Of a stretch of 64,000 bases of DNA, positions 33,501-41,390 are shown piece by piece. The position numbers and the translations under genes are program-made. The notes below the pieces were generated by a model. The model saw only the letters and a program-made list of their open reading frames with translations. It ran no database searches and had not been told where the DNA came from. Position 1 is the first letter of the stretch. Each line of letters starts with the position of its first letter. Source of the stretch: Novosphingobium sp. KCTC 2891 (GTDB taxonomy: Bacteria > Pseudomonadota > Alphaproteobacteria > Sphingomonadales > Sphingomonadaceae). The stretch spans positions 310,001 to 374,000 of the forward strand of contig NZ_JAPCZG010000001.1 of the NCBI RefSeq assembly GCF_025938155.1. The letters run 5' to 3'.

Positions 33501-34615
33501 ACCTTCGCCAGCGTGTGACCGAACTGAACAAGAACCTGAAGCCGGGGCAGGAAGCGCTTCGACTCAGTGACGAACAGATAGCGAAAACCCGCGAACTGGC
33601 GGCCGCTGAATTCGACCTGGCGCACGCTCGAGACCTGGCGCAGGCCAAGAGCAGCGACGCCGAACGGCGAATGAATGACCTGACGGCCGACCGCGACGCG
33701 ATCAAGCAGCAGATCGAAGCACTACGGGCCGTGGGTGATAGTGCTGGCGCGGCTGCCCTTGTGCCGAAGCTGCAGGGCGTGAATAACGAGCTACGGGCCG
33801 CAATCGATCAGGCAATCGCGTTCTATGAGGCGCTTGACCCGAAAACCGACCCGCTACACCGGACCCGCGAGCAAATCGAGGCGATCATTGCCCGGCTGAA
33901 GGGCGCGCAGACCGAAACGACGAACTGGACAACTATCCTAGGCATATCCGGGGAGACGATCGCCCGGACGTTCGCATCAGGCGCGGCCGGAGCAATCGAC
34001 AAGTTCGCTCAGGCGGTTGCCGAGGGCAAGAACGTGTTCACGTCGCTGAAGGACGCCTTCCTCAGCTTCGCGTCGGACTTTCTGCGCCAGATCGCGCAGA
34101 TGATCGAACAGCAGATTATCTTCAACCTGGTTTCCGGGCTGCTGCGGAGCATCGGTGGGAGCATCGGTGGGAGCGTCGGCGGCATCGGTGCCGGTGCCGG
34201 GAGCGCGACAAACGGATTCGGCGCTGTCGGCGGCGTTATGGCGCACGCTGGCGGCGTTATCGGTTCCGGCTCGCTGATTCCGGGCCTGAGCGGCGCAGGG
34301 CTATCCGGTCCGCGTGCCGTCTCGCCGGGTTGGTTCAAGGATGCCCTGCGCTATCACACGGGCGGCATTGCAGGACTGAAGCCGAACGAAGTTCCGGCCA
34401 TTCTCCAGCGGAACGAAGAAGTGCTGACACGCGATGATCCTCGCCACAGCTGGAACGGCGGCGGGGCGCCAGCCGGACCCGTCAACCTGAAGGTTGTGAA
34501 CGCGATCGATGCCGGCGATATGTACCGGCAGGGCCTTGCCTCAAAGGCAGGCGAAAAGGCATTCCTGAACTTCGTTCGGGACAATGCCGGAGCGGTGAGG
34601 CAGGCCCTGAGCTAA
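30566..34615 (+). CDS. phage tail tape-measure protein with internal lysozyme-like domain
   Basis: Sets tail length and is ejected with the DNA in siphophages. 1,349 residues: an N-terminal long coiled-coil/Ala-Gln-rich region (1-300), then the TMP_2-type segment GYQVNDVFTQLASGTSIMQT with adjacent hydrophobic stretch (about 315-385). A transglycosylase-like domain lies at about 755-905 (FTGRVIGAEGGAG, SGFGQFTNGTW, LAHFLGPAGAKRIL). More coiled coil and a Gly-rich hydrophobic C-terminal region (LRSIGGSIGGSVGGIGAG) follow. The lysozyme-like domain would help cross peptidoglycan. All other tail genes are missing from the element, which is very unusual. It starts inside the preceding stop. Confidence 0.88.
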   Translation: MSTQKDVSLVIRAKDEASRALEGINRVIGDLVRANSDVARSGEQASGGLSQALQTVLSLDRAVSGLTGKFDAAQSGLAQQAQAIATTADRLSAVRGQMTGAASAADRLRTAIVDALLSGADAEPLRQKLRAAESAMKSLEGEAGRLQSTLTAQQARYGAAGEAVRTLEGNLNALAAAQRAAREESDQLAGAIDRQAKASNVRPTIERATGVTRDRGDYDQLTAQLRQESQQAAEKEAAAIKRLRDELNPLAVVEARVAAETAKLNEWQQRGEITADEHRQALALLRSEADRAAKSLARAGGGGKGNFLGLEPYQLQNLGYQVNDVFTQLASGTSIMQTLGQQGGQIIQIFPRVGSAIAAGLTSAPILGAVAAIGGLVLALKEAGDQAERLRTFNAILAANADGAAHSAERLNEATKALTHYGLSAEDALASVRTFNREGIDDSRLTQFGKAAADTAEVMGVDLKQAAKEVADGLTGGYNVVVKLDEAYNFLTATQREQIRALFEEGRAGEARTLALSIYSQKMGDAADKQRGPWASAARELGGAWSELLNWFSDLGPIKGAADAIASIGRNLAALIRQIRGTTTEADVQAQIAGAQANIRGFGQRARDGYGSAGAQQQLDNERKRLATLQDQLRTIQAQNAAEQQRGQQGGSDTRTNGENTPEAKRAADTIRALSLEEELQQLRDKADKGLTAAEARRREELAAQIAYNKEIQASGNTQIALKQRELALEHERAQILRQNEEAAKNATAEREREINQFTGRVIGAEGGAGQNPFSTASGFGQFTNGTWLAQFRKVFAEEAARLSDFQILALRQNSTVAKAIIDNYARENARFLEGFGAKVTAGNLYLAHFLGPAGAKRILTADRNMPVDQILSDKVLNGNRGYLYTDGGKGRARTAGELQTFIAGRVGDTGAAQTAGQVAINGLIEEGKRKQDEFNLSVQQANEERQRQIGVLTTENQLQGEALIQAQRQAAIDKAEFDLRQRVTELNKNLKPGQEALRLSDEQIAKTRELAAAEFDLAHARDLAQAKSSDAERRMNDLTADRDAIKQQIEALRAVGDSAGAAALVPKLQGVNNELRAAIDQAIAFYEALDPKTDPLHRTREQIEAIIARLKGAQTETTNWTTILGISGETIARTFASGAAGAIDKFAQAVAEGKNVFTSLKDAFLSFASDFLRQIAQMIEQQIIFNLVSGLLRSIGGSIGGSVGGIGAGAGSATNGFGAVGGVMAHAGGVIGSGSLIPGLSGAGLSGPRAVSPGWFKDALRYHTGGIAGLKPNEVPAILQRNEEVLTRDDPRHSWNGGGAPAGPVNLKVVNAIDAGDMYRQGLASKAGEKAFLNFVRDNAGAVRQALS

Positions 34616-34626
34616 GTGCGACAGAT

Positions 34627-34660
34627 CGAATCCGGGCCGGCTGCGAACCGCCCGGATTCG
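34627..34660 (+). terminator. hairpin after the tape-measure gene
   Basis: An 11-bp perfect inverted repeat, CGAATCCGGGC with GCCCGGATTCG, starts 12 bp after the stop. No T-tract. It closes the right-hand operon of the element. The remaining bases up to the tRNA hold only the short repeats described next. Confidence 0.5.
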
Positions 34661-34697
34661 CATTGGACCAAAGCCCATTGGCACGGGCATTATCCGC

Positions 34698-34722
34698 AAA
34701 GTATGAAAAAGAGTATGAAAGC
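34698..34722 (+). repeat. AGTATGAAA repeats near attR
   Basis: AAAGTATGAAA at 34698-34708 and GAGTATGAAAGC at 34711-34722. The same AAAGTATGAAAGC occurs once at the left end (20730-20742), in the same orientation. Candidate arm sites for integrase on both sides of the excised attP. Confidence 0.45.
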
Positions 34723-34763
34723 TCCCATTCCCGGCGAAAAAATCTAGTTTTTTCAACGGAAAA

Positions 34764-34777
34764 TGGCGGAGCGGGAG
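34764..34777 (+). repeat. attR core inside tRNA-Ser
   Basis: TGGCGGAGCGGGAG, identical to 20574-20587. On the minus strand it is the acceptor stem and CCA end of the tRNA gene, so integration preserved an intact tRNA. Confidence 0.75.
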
Positions 34778-34854
34778 GGATTCGAACCCTCGATACGCTT
34801 TTGGCGTATACTCACTTTCCAGGCGAGCGCCTTCGACCACTCGGCCACCGCTCC
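34764..34854 (-). tRNA. tRNA-Ser(GGA)
   Basis: Minus strand, 91 nt with encoded CCA. Acceptor stem GGAGCGG/CCGCTCC, anticodon stem CTCGC/GTGAG, loop CTGGAAA with anticodon GGA at loop positions 3-5. A long variable arm (TATACGCCAAAAGCGTA) and T-loop GGTTCGAATCC follow. The long variable arm is typical for class II tRNA-Ser. It is the integration target of the mobile element. Confidence 0.95.
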
Positions 34855-34933
34855 GCATTGCACTGGATAGGGGACGCGCCCTAGCGGCATGGGAGCGCTT
34901 CCGCAAGCAGGCGAAGGATGGCAGAACCCAATT

Positions 34934-35857
34934 ATGTTCCGTACCTCAACTCTTGCCTGCCTGCTGGCAGCGTCAGCAGCTTTCGCAGGACCCGCATCCG
35001 CCGCGCCGGCGCCGGCGGAGATCGTCGCCGCGGCGCCTGCAACGGATTGGGCCGCGATCGATCTGGCCGACCTGCTCGTGATGGATCTCGCATCCGGCCC
35101 GGCTGACCGCGAGGTGGGTGCGTCGCCGCGCCGCATCGTGATTCAGTTGATGCCGCCGCCTTTTTCGCAAGGGTGGATCGGCAACATCCGCAAGCTTGCC
35201 GCAGCGCATTGGTGGGACGGCACGAGTGTGAACCGCGTTCAGGACAATTATGTCGTGCAATGGGGGGATGCGGAGGCGGACGACAAGGCGAAGGCGAAGC
35301 CGTTGCCACCGGGGCTGCGGGATCTGACGCGGGTGCCCTATCAGGCGCCCGCTGTCGGAACGGCATGGATCAATCCCAGCAGGGACGCCTATGCCGCCCG
35401 GACCGGTATCGTGCAGGGCTGGCCGGTGTCCTTTGCCAAGGACGGCGCGGCGCCCGTCCATTGCTATGGCATGGTCGGCGCGGGGCGTGCCATGCCGCCC
35501 GATACAGGCTCGGGCGCTGAGCTCTACGCGGTGATCGGCACCCCGCCGCGCCACCTCGATCGAAACATAGCCCTCGTCGGCCGCGTGATCGAAGGCATCG
35601 AGCACCTGTCGTCGCTTCCGCGCGGCACCGGCCCGCTCGGTTTCTACGAGAAAGCCGGGCAGCGCGTGCCGATCAGCTCGATCCGGCTTGGAACAGAGAT
35701 GCCCGGCCTGCCGCGCTACGAATACCTGTCCACCGACAGCACGAGCTTTGCCCGCTATGCCGATGCGCGGGCCAATCGGCAGGATGCCTTCTTCGTCAAG
35801 CCTGCGGGCGGTGCGGACATCTGCAACGTGCCCGTCCCGGTGCGGCGCGTGCCCTGA
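34934..35857 (+). CDS. cyclophilin-type peptidylprolyl isomerase, exported
   Basis: 307 residues with a signal peptide (MFRTSTLACLLAASAAFAGP, probable cleavage after ASA near 23). A cyclophilin-like domain follows: RIVIQLMPPPFSQGWIGNIR, WWDGTSVNRVQDNYVVQWGD (with the catalytic-type Arg of the FHR element), then ELYAVIGTPPRHLDRNIALV and VIEGIEHL. It presumably helps periplasmic protein folding. The substrate-binding residues diverge from model cyclophilins, so activity is not assured. ATG 34934 was chosen over an upstream start because it begins the signal peptide. Confidence 0.82.
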   Translation: MFRTSTLACLLAASAAFAGPASAAPAPAEIVAAAPATDWAAIDLADLLVMDLASGPADREVGASPRRIVIQLMPPPFSQGWIGNIRKLAAAHWWDGTSVNRVQDNYVVQWGDAEADDKAKAKPLPPGLRDLTRVPYQAPAVGTAWINPSRDAYAARTGIVQGWPVSFAKDGAAPVHCYGMVGAGRAMPPDTGSGAELYAVIGTPPRHLDRNIALVGRVIEGIEHLSSLPRGTGPLGFYEKAGQRVPISSIRLGTEMPGLPRYEYLSTDSTSFARYADARANRQDAFFVKPAGGADICNVPVPVRRVP

Positions 35858-36006
35858 AGCTGCGTCGCGCCTTTGGCGCTGGATTATATGCTTGACGAAG
35901 GTGTGCCGCCATGTGCCCACTTGAGGGCAGGGAAACGGTTTCGTGATCAAAGCACTTGGAGAAATGCGGCCCCGCGCGAACATCCGTTTTCGGTGAGAAA
36001 TGCCTG

Positions 36007-36024
36007 CCCGCGCGATCACGCGGG
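36007..36024. repeat. short GC-rich hairpin
   Basis: CCCGCG-CGATCA-CGCGGG in the 250-bp gap between the isomerase and the efflux operon. Possible transcript end of the isomerase gene or part of the efflux leader. Confidence 0.3.
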
Positions 36025-36107
36025 CCAGTAGCAGGATGGACATTCGATGCCTGAAGCCTGCCCGATAATGTCCCGGTTGGAGTTAAAGAACGCGCGGGCC
36101 GATCCAG

Positions 36108-37613
36108 ATGATTGCAACGCGAGTGGTTGACGCAAGCGGCTTCGATTCACGGCATGTGTTCCCGAATGGCTTCGCCGCGCGCGCTTTTCTTCACTTCGGC
36201 TCGCTGCCAATTGTATTGGCCTTGGCCGCATGCGCTGCCGGGCCAGACTATACTCCCCCACCGCAGGCGGCGCTGTCCGTGCCTTATGCCTATTCGGTCC
36301 CGGCCGACTCGCGTGCGCCGGGCAATATTTCCCGCTGGTGGGAGCGTTTCAATGACCCCTTGCTGACCAGACTGATCGACGACGGCGCGCGGGCCAATCT
36401 TGATATCGCCATTGCCCTGAGCCGCCTGCGGCAGTCACGTGAGTCCTTGATCCAGGCGCGCAGCGGCAATGTGCCGACCGTCGGCGCGTCCGTCGGTGCC
36501 GGACGGACCGAGGTTCTGGCGGGGACGGGTTCCGGCATGCCTGCCAGCAACATTTCCCTGGCCGTTGACGCATCGTACCAGGTCGACCTGTTTGGCGGGC
36601 GGGGGCGAGGGATCGAAGCGGCGCGGGCGGATGTCGAGGCCAGCGGGTTCGACTATGGCTCGGTCATCCTCTCCGTTGAGGCAGAGATTGCGAACAATTA
36701 CATGCTCGCCCGGCTCCAGCAGGCGCAACTGACCAATGCCCGGCAATCTCTGGCCAACCAGGATGACAACCTGCAGATCGCGCGCTGGCGCAACCAGGCC
36801 GGACTGGTGGGGAGCCTTGATGTCGAACTGGCGCGCACCCAGCGCGCCCAGACCGCGGCAACGATCCCGCAACTGGAAAGCAGCCTCAACCAATCCATCT
36901 CGCGCCTTGGCGTGCTGCTTGGCACTGCACCGGGAGCGATCAAGACGGACTTTGCGACGCCGGCACCGATCCCGGCCGGCCCCGCTGCGATTTCCGTTGG
37001 CGTTCCGGCCGGCGTCCTGCGCCAGCGCCCCGATGTCCGCTCTTCCGAGCGCCAGCTTGCTGCGGCAACCGCCCGGATCGGCGTGGCCGAGGCCCAGCTT
37101 TATCCCGCGCTTTCGCTGGGCGGCACGATTTCGACCGGCGCCAGTGCGTTCAGAACCCTGTTCGACCTGATCACCGGGCAGGTGTTCGCCAATGTTGCCC
37201 AGACCATCTTCGATGGCGGCCGGCTGCGCAGCCAGGTGCGGTCGCAGCGGGCTGCGGCGGATGGTGCCTTTGCCGGTTACAAGCAGGTCGTCCTGCGCGC
37301 ACTGGAGGATACGGAGAACGCTATTGTCGCATTGCGGGCGGCAGACCAGCGACAGGCGGACTTTCGCATGGCTCTTGATGCAGCCAACAACTCGGCGATC
37401 ATCGCGCGCACCCAGTATCGCAGCGGATTGATCGATTTCACGACTTTGCTCGGCACGGAAAACCAGGTGCTGGCATCGCGCAGCGGCCTTGCCCAGTCGC
37501 AGTACGACCACGCAGCAGCCATCGTGCAACTCTATACGGCTCTCGGCGGCGGCTGGGACGAACTGGCCTCGCCGCCCGCGACGTACCCAGCACCTCGACG
37601 GGATCAACCATGA
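36108..37613 (+). CDS. outer-membrane efflux lipoprotein, NodT/OprM family
   Basis: Outer-membrane channel of a tripartite exporter. 501 residues with a lipobox (VLALAACAAGPDY, Cys near residue 42) and two repeated OEP domains. Typical features are WWERFNDPLLTRLID, the domain-1 tip QVDLFGGRGRG, GVPAGVLRQRPDVRSSERQL, and the second-repeat YRSGLIDFTTLL. The N-terminus is longer than usual for a lipoprotein signal and lacks a clear ribosome site at 36108, so the true start may be an internal codon nearer the signal peptide. First gene of a four-gene operon; its stop overlaps the next start. Confidence 0.9.
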   Translation: MIATRVVDASGFDSRHVFPNGFAARAFLHFGSLPIVLALAACAAGPDYTPPPQAALSVPYAYSVPADSRAPGNISRWWERFNDPLLTRLIDDGARANLDIAIALSRLRQSRESLIQARSGNVPTVGASVGAGRTEVLAGTGSGMPASNISLAVDASYQVDLFGGRGRGIEAARADVEASGFDYGSVILSVEAEIANNYMLARLQQAQLTNARQSLANQDDNLQIARWRNQAGLVGSLDVELARTQRAQTAATIPQLESSLNQSISRLGVLLGTAPGAIKTDFATPAPIPAGPAAISVGVPAGVLRQRPDVRSSERQLAAATARIGVAEAQLYPALSLGGTISTGASAFRTLFDLITGQVFANVAQTIFDGGRLRSQVRSQRAAADGAFAGYKQVVLRALEDTENAIVALRAADQRQADFRMALDAANNSAIIARTQYRSGLIDFTTLLGTENQVLASRSGLAQSQYDHAAAIVQLYTALGGGWDELASPPATYPAPRRDQP

Positions 37614-38995
37614 GCGCGCAATCTCAAACCCCGGCCTATGCCCCAGCCGGCACGGTGGCTGTTCCAGCAACAAATCCCCCGGTGGGCGACCAGAGCCTCG
37701 ACGAGTTTCTGGGCGTAAAGCCCGTCCCATGGTGGCGCCGCTATCTGAAGTGGTTGGCGATCGGGCTGGTGGTGATCGGGCTCATATTGCTGCTGGCGCG
37801 GTGCTTTGGCGGATCGAGCGAGGCAAAGTACGCCACCCAGCCCGTCCGCCGCGACACGCTGCAAGTTACGGTTTCCGCCACCGGCCGGCTTGCGCCGACC
37901 AATCAGGTGCAAGTGGGCTCGGAACTGTCCGGGCTGGTGCTGAAAGTGCTGGTCGACGTCAACGATCGCGTCCGCGCCGGTCAGGCCATTGCCCTGATCG
38001 ATCCTTCCCGCTTTGCCGATACGGTTCGCCAGAGCGAGGCGCAACTGGCCGCCAACCGGGCGGGCCTTGCCCAGGCAGATGCGACGCTTGCGCAAGACCG
38101 CGCGCAGTTGGGGCGGCTCGAAGAAGTCTATCGCCTGTCTGGCGGCAAGGTTCCTTCGGCCACCGAACTGTCGGCCGGTCGGGCCGAGTATGGCCGGGCC
38201 AAGGCGGCGCTGGCAGCCGCGCAGGCCAACGTGGTTTCGGCGCAGGCCGCGCTTTCCTCCAACCAGACCAACCTGACCAAGACCGTGATCCGCTCTCCGG
38301 TCAACGGCGTCGTGCTGGCCCGCCAGGTCGAGCCGGGCCAGACGGTCGCGGCCTCGTTCAACACGCCCACGCTGTTCGTCATCGCTCAGGATCTGGCGGA
38401 AATGAAATTGCCGGTGGCGATCGACGAGGCGGATGTCGGCGAAGTTACCACCGGTCAGCGCGCGAGCTTCACCGTCGATGCGTTCCCGGGCGAACGCTTC
38501 CCGGCCACGATCACCCGGGTCGAACTCGGCTCCAACCAGACGGTTACATCCAGTTCGACGACCAGTGCCGCGGCCAGCGCGGCACAGGTTGTTTCCTACA
38601 TTGCCAATCTGGCGGTCAAGAACCAGTCGTTGCGACTGCGTCCGGGCATGACGGCCACGGCAGAAATCATCACCACGGCGCGATCCAACGTGCTGCTCGT
38701 GCCCAATGCCGCGCTGCGGTTCACCCCCGCCACCAGCGGACAGGCCGCATCGGGAGGAGGATTGGCGGGTGCGCTTACCCCCCGGCGCCCACGCAGCAGC
38801 AGTGACGGTCAGGCGCAAGGCGCAGTCAAGGGCCGCGGCGCGAGCCAGACGATCTATGTGCTGGAGGGTGGCCAGCCCAAGGCCGTGTCGATCAGGACCG
38901 GGGTCTCTGACGGAACCATGACCGAAGTGATCGGTGGGACTTTGCAGCCGGGGATGCTTGTGATTACCGGGCAACTTGCGAGCGCGAACGGATAA
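37610..38995 (+). CDS. macA-like: periplasmic adaptor (MacA/HlyD family)
   Basis: 461 residues. One membrane anchor near 47-65 (WLAIGLVVIGLILLLARC), then a barrel-sandwich lipoyl half-motif (SATGRLAPTNQVQVGSELSG), an alpha-helical hairpin (about 140-220), and the second lipoyl half with RSPVNGVVLARQVEPGQTVA. The beta-barrel domain comes last. Links the inner-membrane MacB-type transporter to the outer-membrane channel. Unusual Ser/Thr/Ala-rich insert (TVTSSSTTSAAASAAQVV) and a Gly-rich insert near 395-420 within the barrel. ATGA overlap with the preceding gene. Confidence 0.9.
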   Translation: MSAQSQTPAYAPAGTVAVPATNPPVGDQSLDEFLGVKPVPWWRRYLKWLAIGLVVIGLILLLARCFGGSSEAKYATQPVRRDTLQVTVSATGRLAPTNQVQVGSELSGLVLKVLVDVNDRVRAGQAIALIDPSRFADTVRQSEAQLAANRAGLAQADATLAQDRAQLGRLEEVYRLSGGKVPSATELSAGRAEYGRAKAALAAAQANVVSAQAALSSNQTNLTKTVIRSPVNGVVLARQVEPGQTVAASFNTPTLFVIAQDLAEMKLPVAIDEADVGEVTTGQRASFTVDAFPGERFPATITRVELGSNQTVTSSSTTSAAASAAQVVSYIANLAVKNQSLRLRPGMTATAEIITTARSNVLLVPNAALRFTPATSGQAASGGGLAGALTPRRPRSSSDGQAQGAVKGRGASQTIYVLEGGQPKAVSIRTGVSDGTMTEVIGGTLQPGMLVITGQLASANG

Positions 38996-39714
38996 TGCCG
39001 CAGGCACCGCTCATCAGCCTGCGCGGCATCACCAAGATTTTTGGCGAGGGCGAAGCCCAATTCCAGGCACTCAAAGGTGTCGACCTCGACATCGCATCCG
39101 GTGACTTCGTTGCGGTAATGGGGCCGTCAGGGTCGGGCAAGTCGACCATGATGAACATTCTGGGTTGCCTCGATGTGCCAAGTGGCGGCCGTTTCCTGTT
39201 CAAGGGCCGCGATGTGGGGATGCTGAACCGCGACCAGCGTGCCCTGCTGCGGCGGCGCTATCTGGGCTTCGTCTTTCAGGGCTACAACCTGCTGGCGCGC
39301 ACATCAGCGCTGGAGAATGTGGAACTGCCCCTCATCTATCAGGGCGAAACCCGCGAGACACGCCGCACCCTGGCGATGGCGGCGCTCGAAAAGGTCGGCC
39401 TTGCGGCTTGGGCCGGTCATTCGCCGGCAGAGCTTTCGGGTGGCCAGCAACAGCGGGTAGCCATCGCTCGCGCCATCGTCACCAACCCCGAACTGCTGCT
39501 GGCCGATGAGCCGACGGGCAATCTCGATACCGAGCGCTCGATGGAAATCATGCGCCTTCTGACCGACCTCAATCAGACCAACGGCATCACGATCCTGATG
39601 GTGACGCATGAGCCCGAGATGGCCCAGTTCGCACGGCAGATCATCCACTTCCGTGATGGCTTGGTCGAAAGGATTGAACGTACGCCCGAACGGGCGAGTG
39701 AGCCGGCAAGCTGA
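38995..39714 (+). CDS. macB-like (ATPase): ABC transporter ATPase, MacB/LolD type
   Basis: 239 residues. Walker [13 protein letters not shown] near 40-51, Q-loop [10 protein letters not shown], signature [14 protein letters not shown], Walker [13 protein letters not shown] and switch His (MVTHEPEM). Energises the MacB-type permease encoded next. E. coli MacB has ATPase and permease fused; here they are separate genes. Start overlaps the adaptor stop by one base (TAATG), and its stop overlaps the permease start (TGATG). Confidence 0.94.
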   Translation: MPQAPLISLRGITKIFGEGEAQFQALKGVDLDIASGDFVAVMGPSGSGKSTMMNILGCLDVPSGGRFLFKGRDVGMLNRDQRALLRRRYLGFVFQGYNLLARTSALENVELPLIYQGETRETRRTLAMAALEKVGLAAWAGHSPAELSGGQQQRVAIARAIVTNPELLLADEPTGNLDTERSMEIMRLLTDLNQTNGITILMVTHEPEMAQFARQIIHFRDGLVERIERTPERASEPAS

Positions 39715-40922
39715 TGCTGGGCACCACGTTTATCCTGGCTTTCCGGTCGATCCGCCGCCACCTGATGCGCTCGTTCCTGACGACGCTGGGGATCATCATC
39801 GGCGTGGCGGCTGTGATCACCATGGTAACGCTGGGCGAGGCGACGACCTTGGCCGTGCAGCAGCAGATCGCCAGCTTGGGCAACAACATCCTGCAGATCC
39901 GGCCCGGGCAGGGCTTCGGGCGCGGCGGTGGCGGTCCTCAGCCGGCCAACTTCACCGAACAGGACGTGACTGCGATACGCACGCAGATTGCCGGGATCAC
40001 CGCGGTTGCCCCGCAGGCCAGCAGTTCGGTCGTCGCGGTCTATGAAGGGTCCAACTGGTCCACCACCGTCAACGGCACGATCGGTGAGTTCTTCCGGATC
40101 CAGCCGTGGCCGCTGGTGGAGGGGCGCAGCTTCGAACCGGCCGAGGAGGAGGCAGGCAAGGCCGTCTGCATTCTTGGCAATACCGTCAGGAAAAATCTGC
40201 TTGCAAGAGGTTCGCTGCTGGGCCGCAGGGTCCGGCTGAACAGCATTTCCTGCACCGTGATCGGTATCCTGTCGGCACGCGGGCAGGCCGGATTCGGCGG
40301 AGATCAGGACGACGTGGTGATCATGCCGATCAAGCAGGTCCAGCGTCGCCTGACCGGGAACCACGATATCCGCCTGATGCTGGTGGGCGTGGACCAGAAG
40401 TACGAGAGTGCAGCCGTACAGGCCGCCATCGCCAAGCTGCTGCGCGAACGACGCAATATCGAGGGCGTGAAGCAGGACGACTTCAACATCTTCGACACCG
40501 CCCAGATCAGCGCGACATTGACCGGGACGACAACGCTGCTGACCCGGATCGTCGCAGCAGTGGCCGCGATCAGCCTGGTGGTCGGCGGGATCGGGATCAT
40601 GAACATCATGCTGGTTTCGGTCACCGAGCGGACCCGCGAAATCGGCATACGGCTGGCGATTGGCGCGCTCGCGCATGAAGTCCTGACCCAGTTTCTCGTC
40701 GAAGCCATCGTCCTGTCGTGTCTTGGCGGCGTCCTTGGCATCGTGCTGGCGCAAGCTCTGATCGTGATCATCGCACCGCTCATGCAGGTGCCGGTGGTAT
40801 TCGTGCCTCAAATCAATCTCATCGCCTTTTTGATCGCAGCGGCCATCGGCGTGATCTTCGGCTATTTTCCGGCACGGCGCGCAGCCAGCCTGAACCCCAT
40901 CGATGCCTTGCGTTACGAATAG
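39714..40922 (+). CDS. macB-like (permease): ABC transporter permease, MacB/FtsX type
   Basis: 402 residues. N-terminal transmembrane helix after LAFRSIRRHLMRSFLTTLGI, a large periplasmic MacB_PCD domain (about 45-275), then three C-terminal helices of the FtsX domain (VAAVAAISLVVGGIGIMNIM, ERTREIGIRLAIGA, FLIAAAIGVIFGYFPARRAA). With the adaptor and NodT channel it forms a tripartite exporter for macrolides, lipopeptides or similar; the substrate is unknown. Confidence 0.93.
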   Translation: MLGTTFILAFRSIRRHLMRSFLTTLGIIIGVAAVITMVTLGEATTLAVQQQIASLGNNILQIRPGQGFGRGGGGPQPANFTEQDVTAIRTQIAGITAVAPQASSSVVAVYEGSNWSTTVNGTIGEFFRIQPWPLVEGRSFEPAEEEAGKAVCILGNTVRKNLLARGSLLGRRVRLNSISCTVIGILSARGQAGFGGDQDDVVIMPIKQVQRRLTGNHDIRLMLVGVDQKYESAAVQAAIAKLLRERRNIEGVKQDDFNIFDTAQISATLTGTTTLLTRIVAAVAAISLVVGGIGIMNIMLVSVTERTREIGIRLAIGALAHEVLTQFLVEAIVLSCLGGVLGIVLAQALIVIIAPLMQVPVVFVPQINLIAFLIAAAIGVIFGYFPARRAASLNPIDALRYE

Positions 40923-41222
40923 GCACGCTTGGTCCTGGCCTGGAACTGCTCGACACAAGCGATGGCAGATGCGCCAGGGGCAGGCGTTTCAGCGAGCGGG
41001 AGCTGAAATGAACGGAGGGCAGCCTTGGCATGCCCCAAAACGCCCCGGAATGATGGATTTGTCAGCGGCAAAGGTCGGTGAACTGTCCCAGTATTGTTGG
41101 GCGCCGCATTTTGCCCAGCAGAGCCTTTTTCGGATTCTCGCCGCAGCTCTCTTTCGGGAACCCGATAGCTACCGGGCACAATCACCTTGTCTGCTGGGCG
41201 TCCTCGATGATCGAGACATTTG
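40923..41222. other. intergenic stretch without a recognised gene
   Basis: Three hundred bases between the efflux permease and tRNA-Thr. I see no gene, no T-tract terminator and no strong repeat; only weak inverted segments. Confidence 0.5.
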
Positions 41223-41297
41223 TGGTGCCGGCTGAGGGATTTGAACCCCCGACCTTCGGTTTACAAAACCGCTGCACTACCACTGTGCTAAGCCGGC
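41223..41297 (-). tRNA. tRNA-Thr(TGT)
   Basis: Minus strand, 75 nt with encoded CCA. Acceptor GCCGGCT/AGCCGGC, D-loop AGTGGTAGTGC, anticodon loop TTTGTAA with anticodon TGT, T-loop GGTTCAAATCC. Confidence 0.94.
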
Positions 41298-41390
41298 GCG
41301 CGAGCTTCCTTGCCGGAAACCGTGCGCGACGTCCAGTGGGCGAGATGCCGGGAGGGCCGGATCAGATCACGATGAAATCGGCCCTTCCCG

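Larger units (their letters stand above)
20574..34777. mobile_element. integrated satellite/prophage-like element in tRNA-Ser(GGA)
   Basis: About 14.2 kb bounded by the direct repeat TGGCGGAGCGGGAG. The right copy is the 3' end of a tRNA-Ser gene; the left copy sits 171 bp before a P4-type tyrosine integrase. Contents in order: integrase, unknown, AlpA-like protein, a string of small overlapping genes, primase-polymerase/helicase, an iteron-like array, a zinc-ribbon membrane protein, a HEPN/AbiJ-like protein, a divergent regulatory gap, and a tail tape-measure gene. No capsid, portal, terminase, other tail gene, lysis gene or repressor was recognised. The integrase-AlpA-primase order resembles P4-like satellites. 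Several parts are AT-richer than the host DNA, most clearly 28.5-29.9 kb. Confidence 0.85.

Noticed and set aside
20574..34777. Complete prophage
   Set aside because: No terminase, portal, capsid, baseplate, lysis or repressor gene is present; only a tape-measure gene and two unknowns represent the virion.
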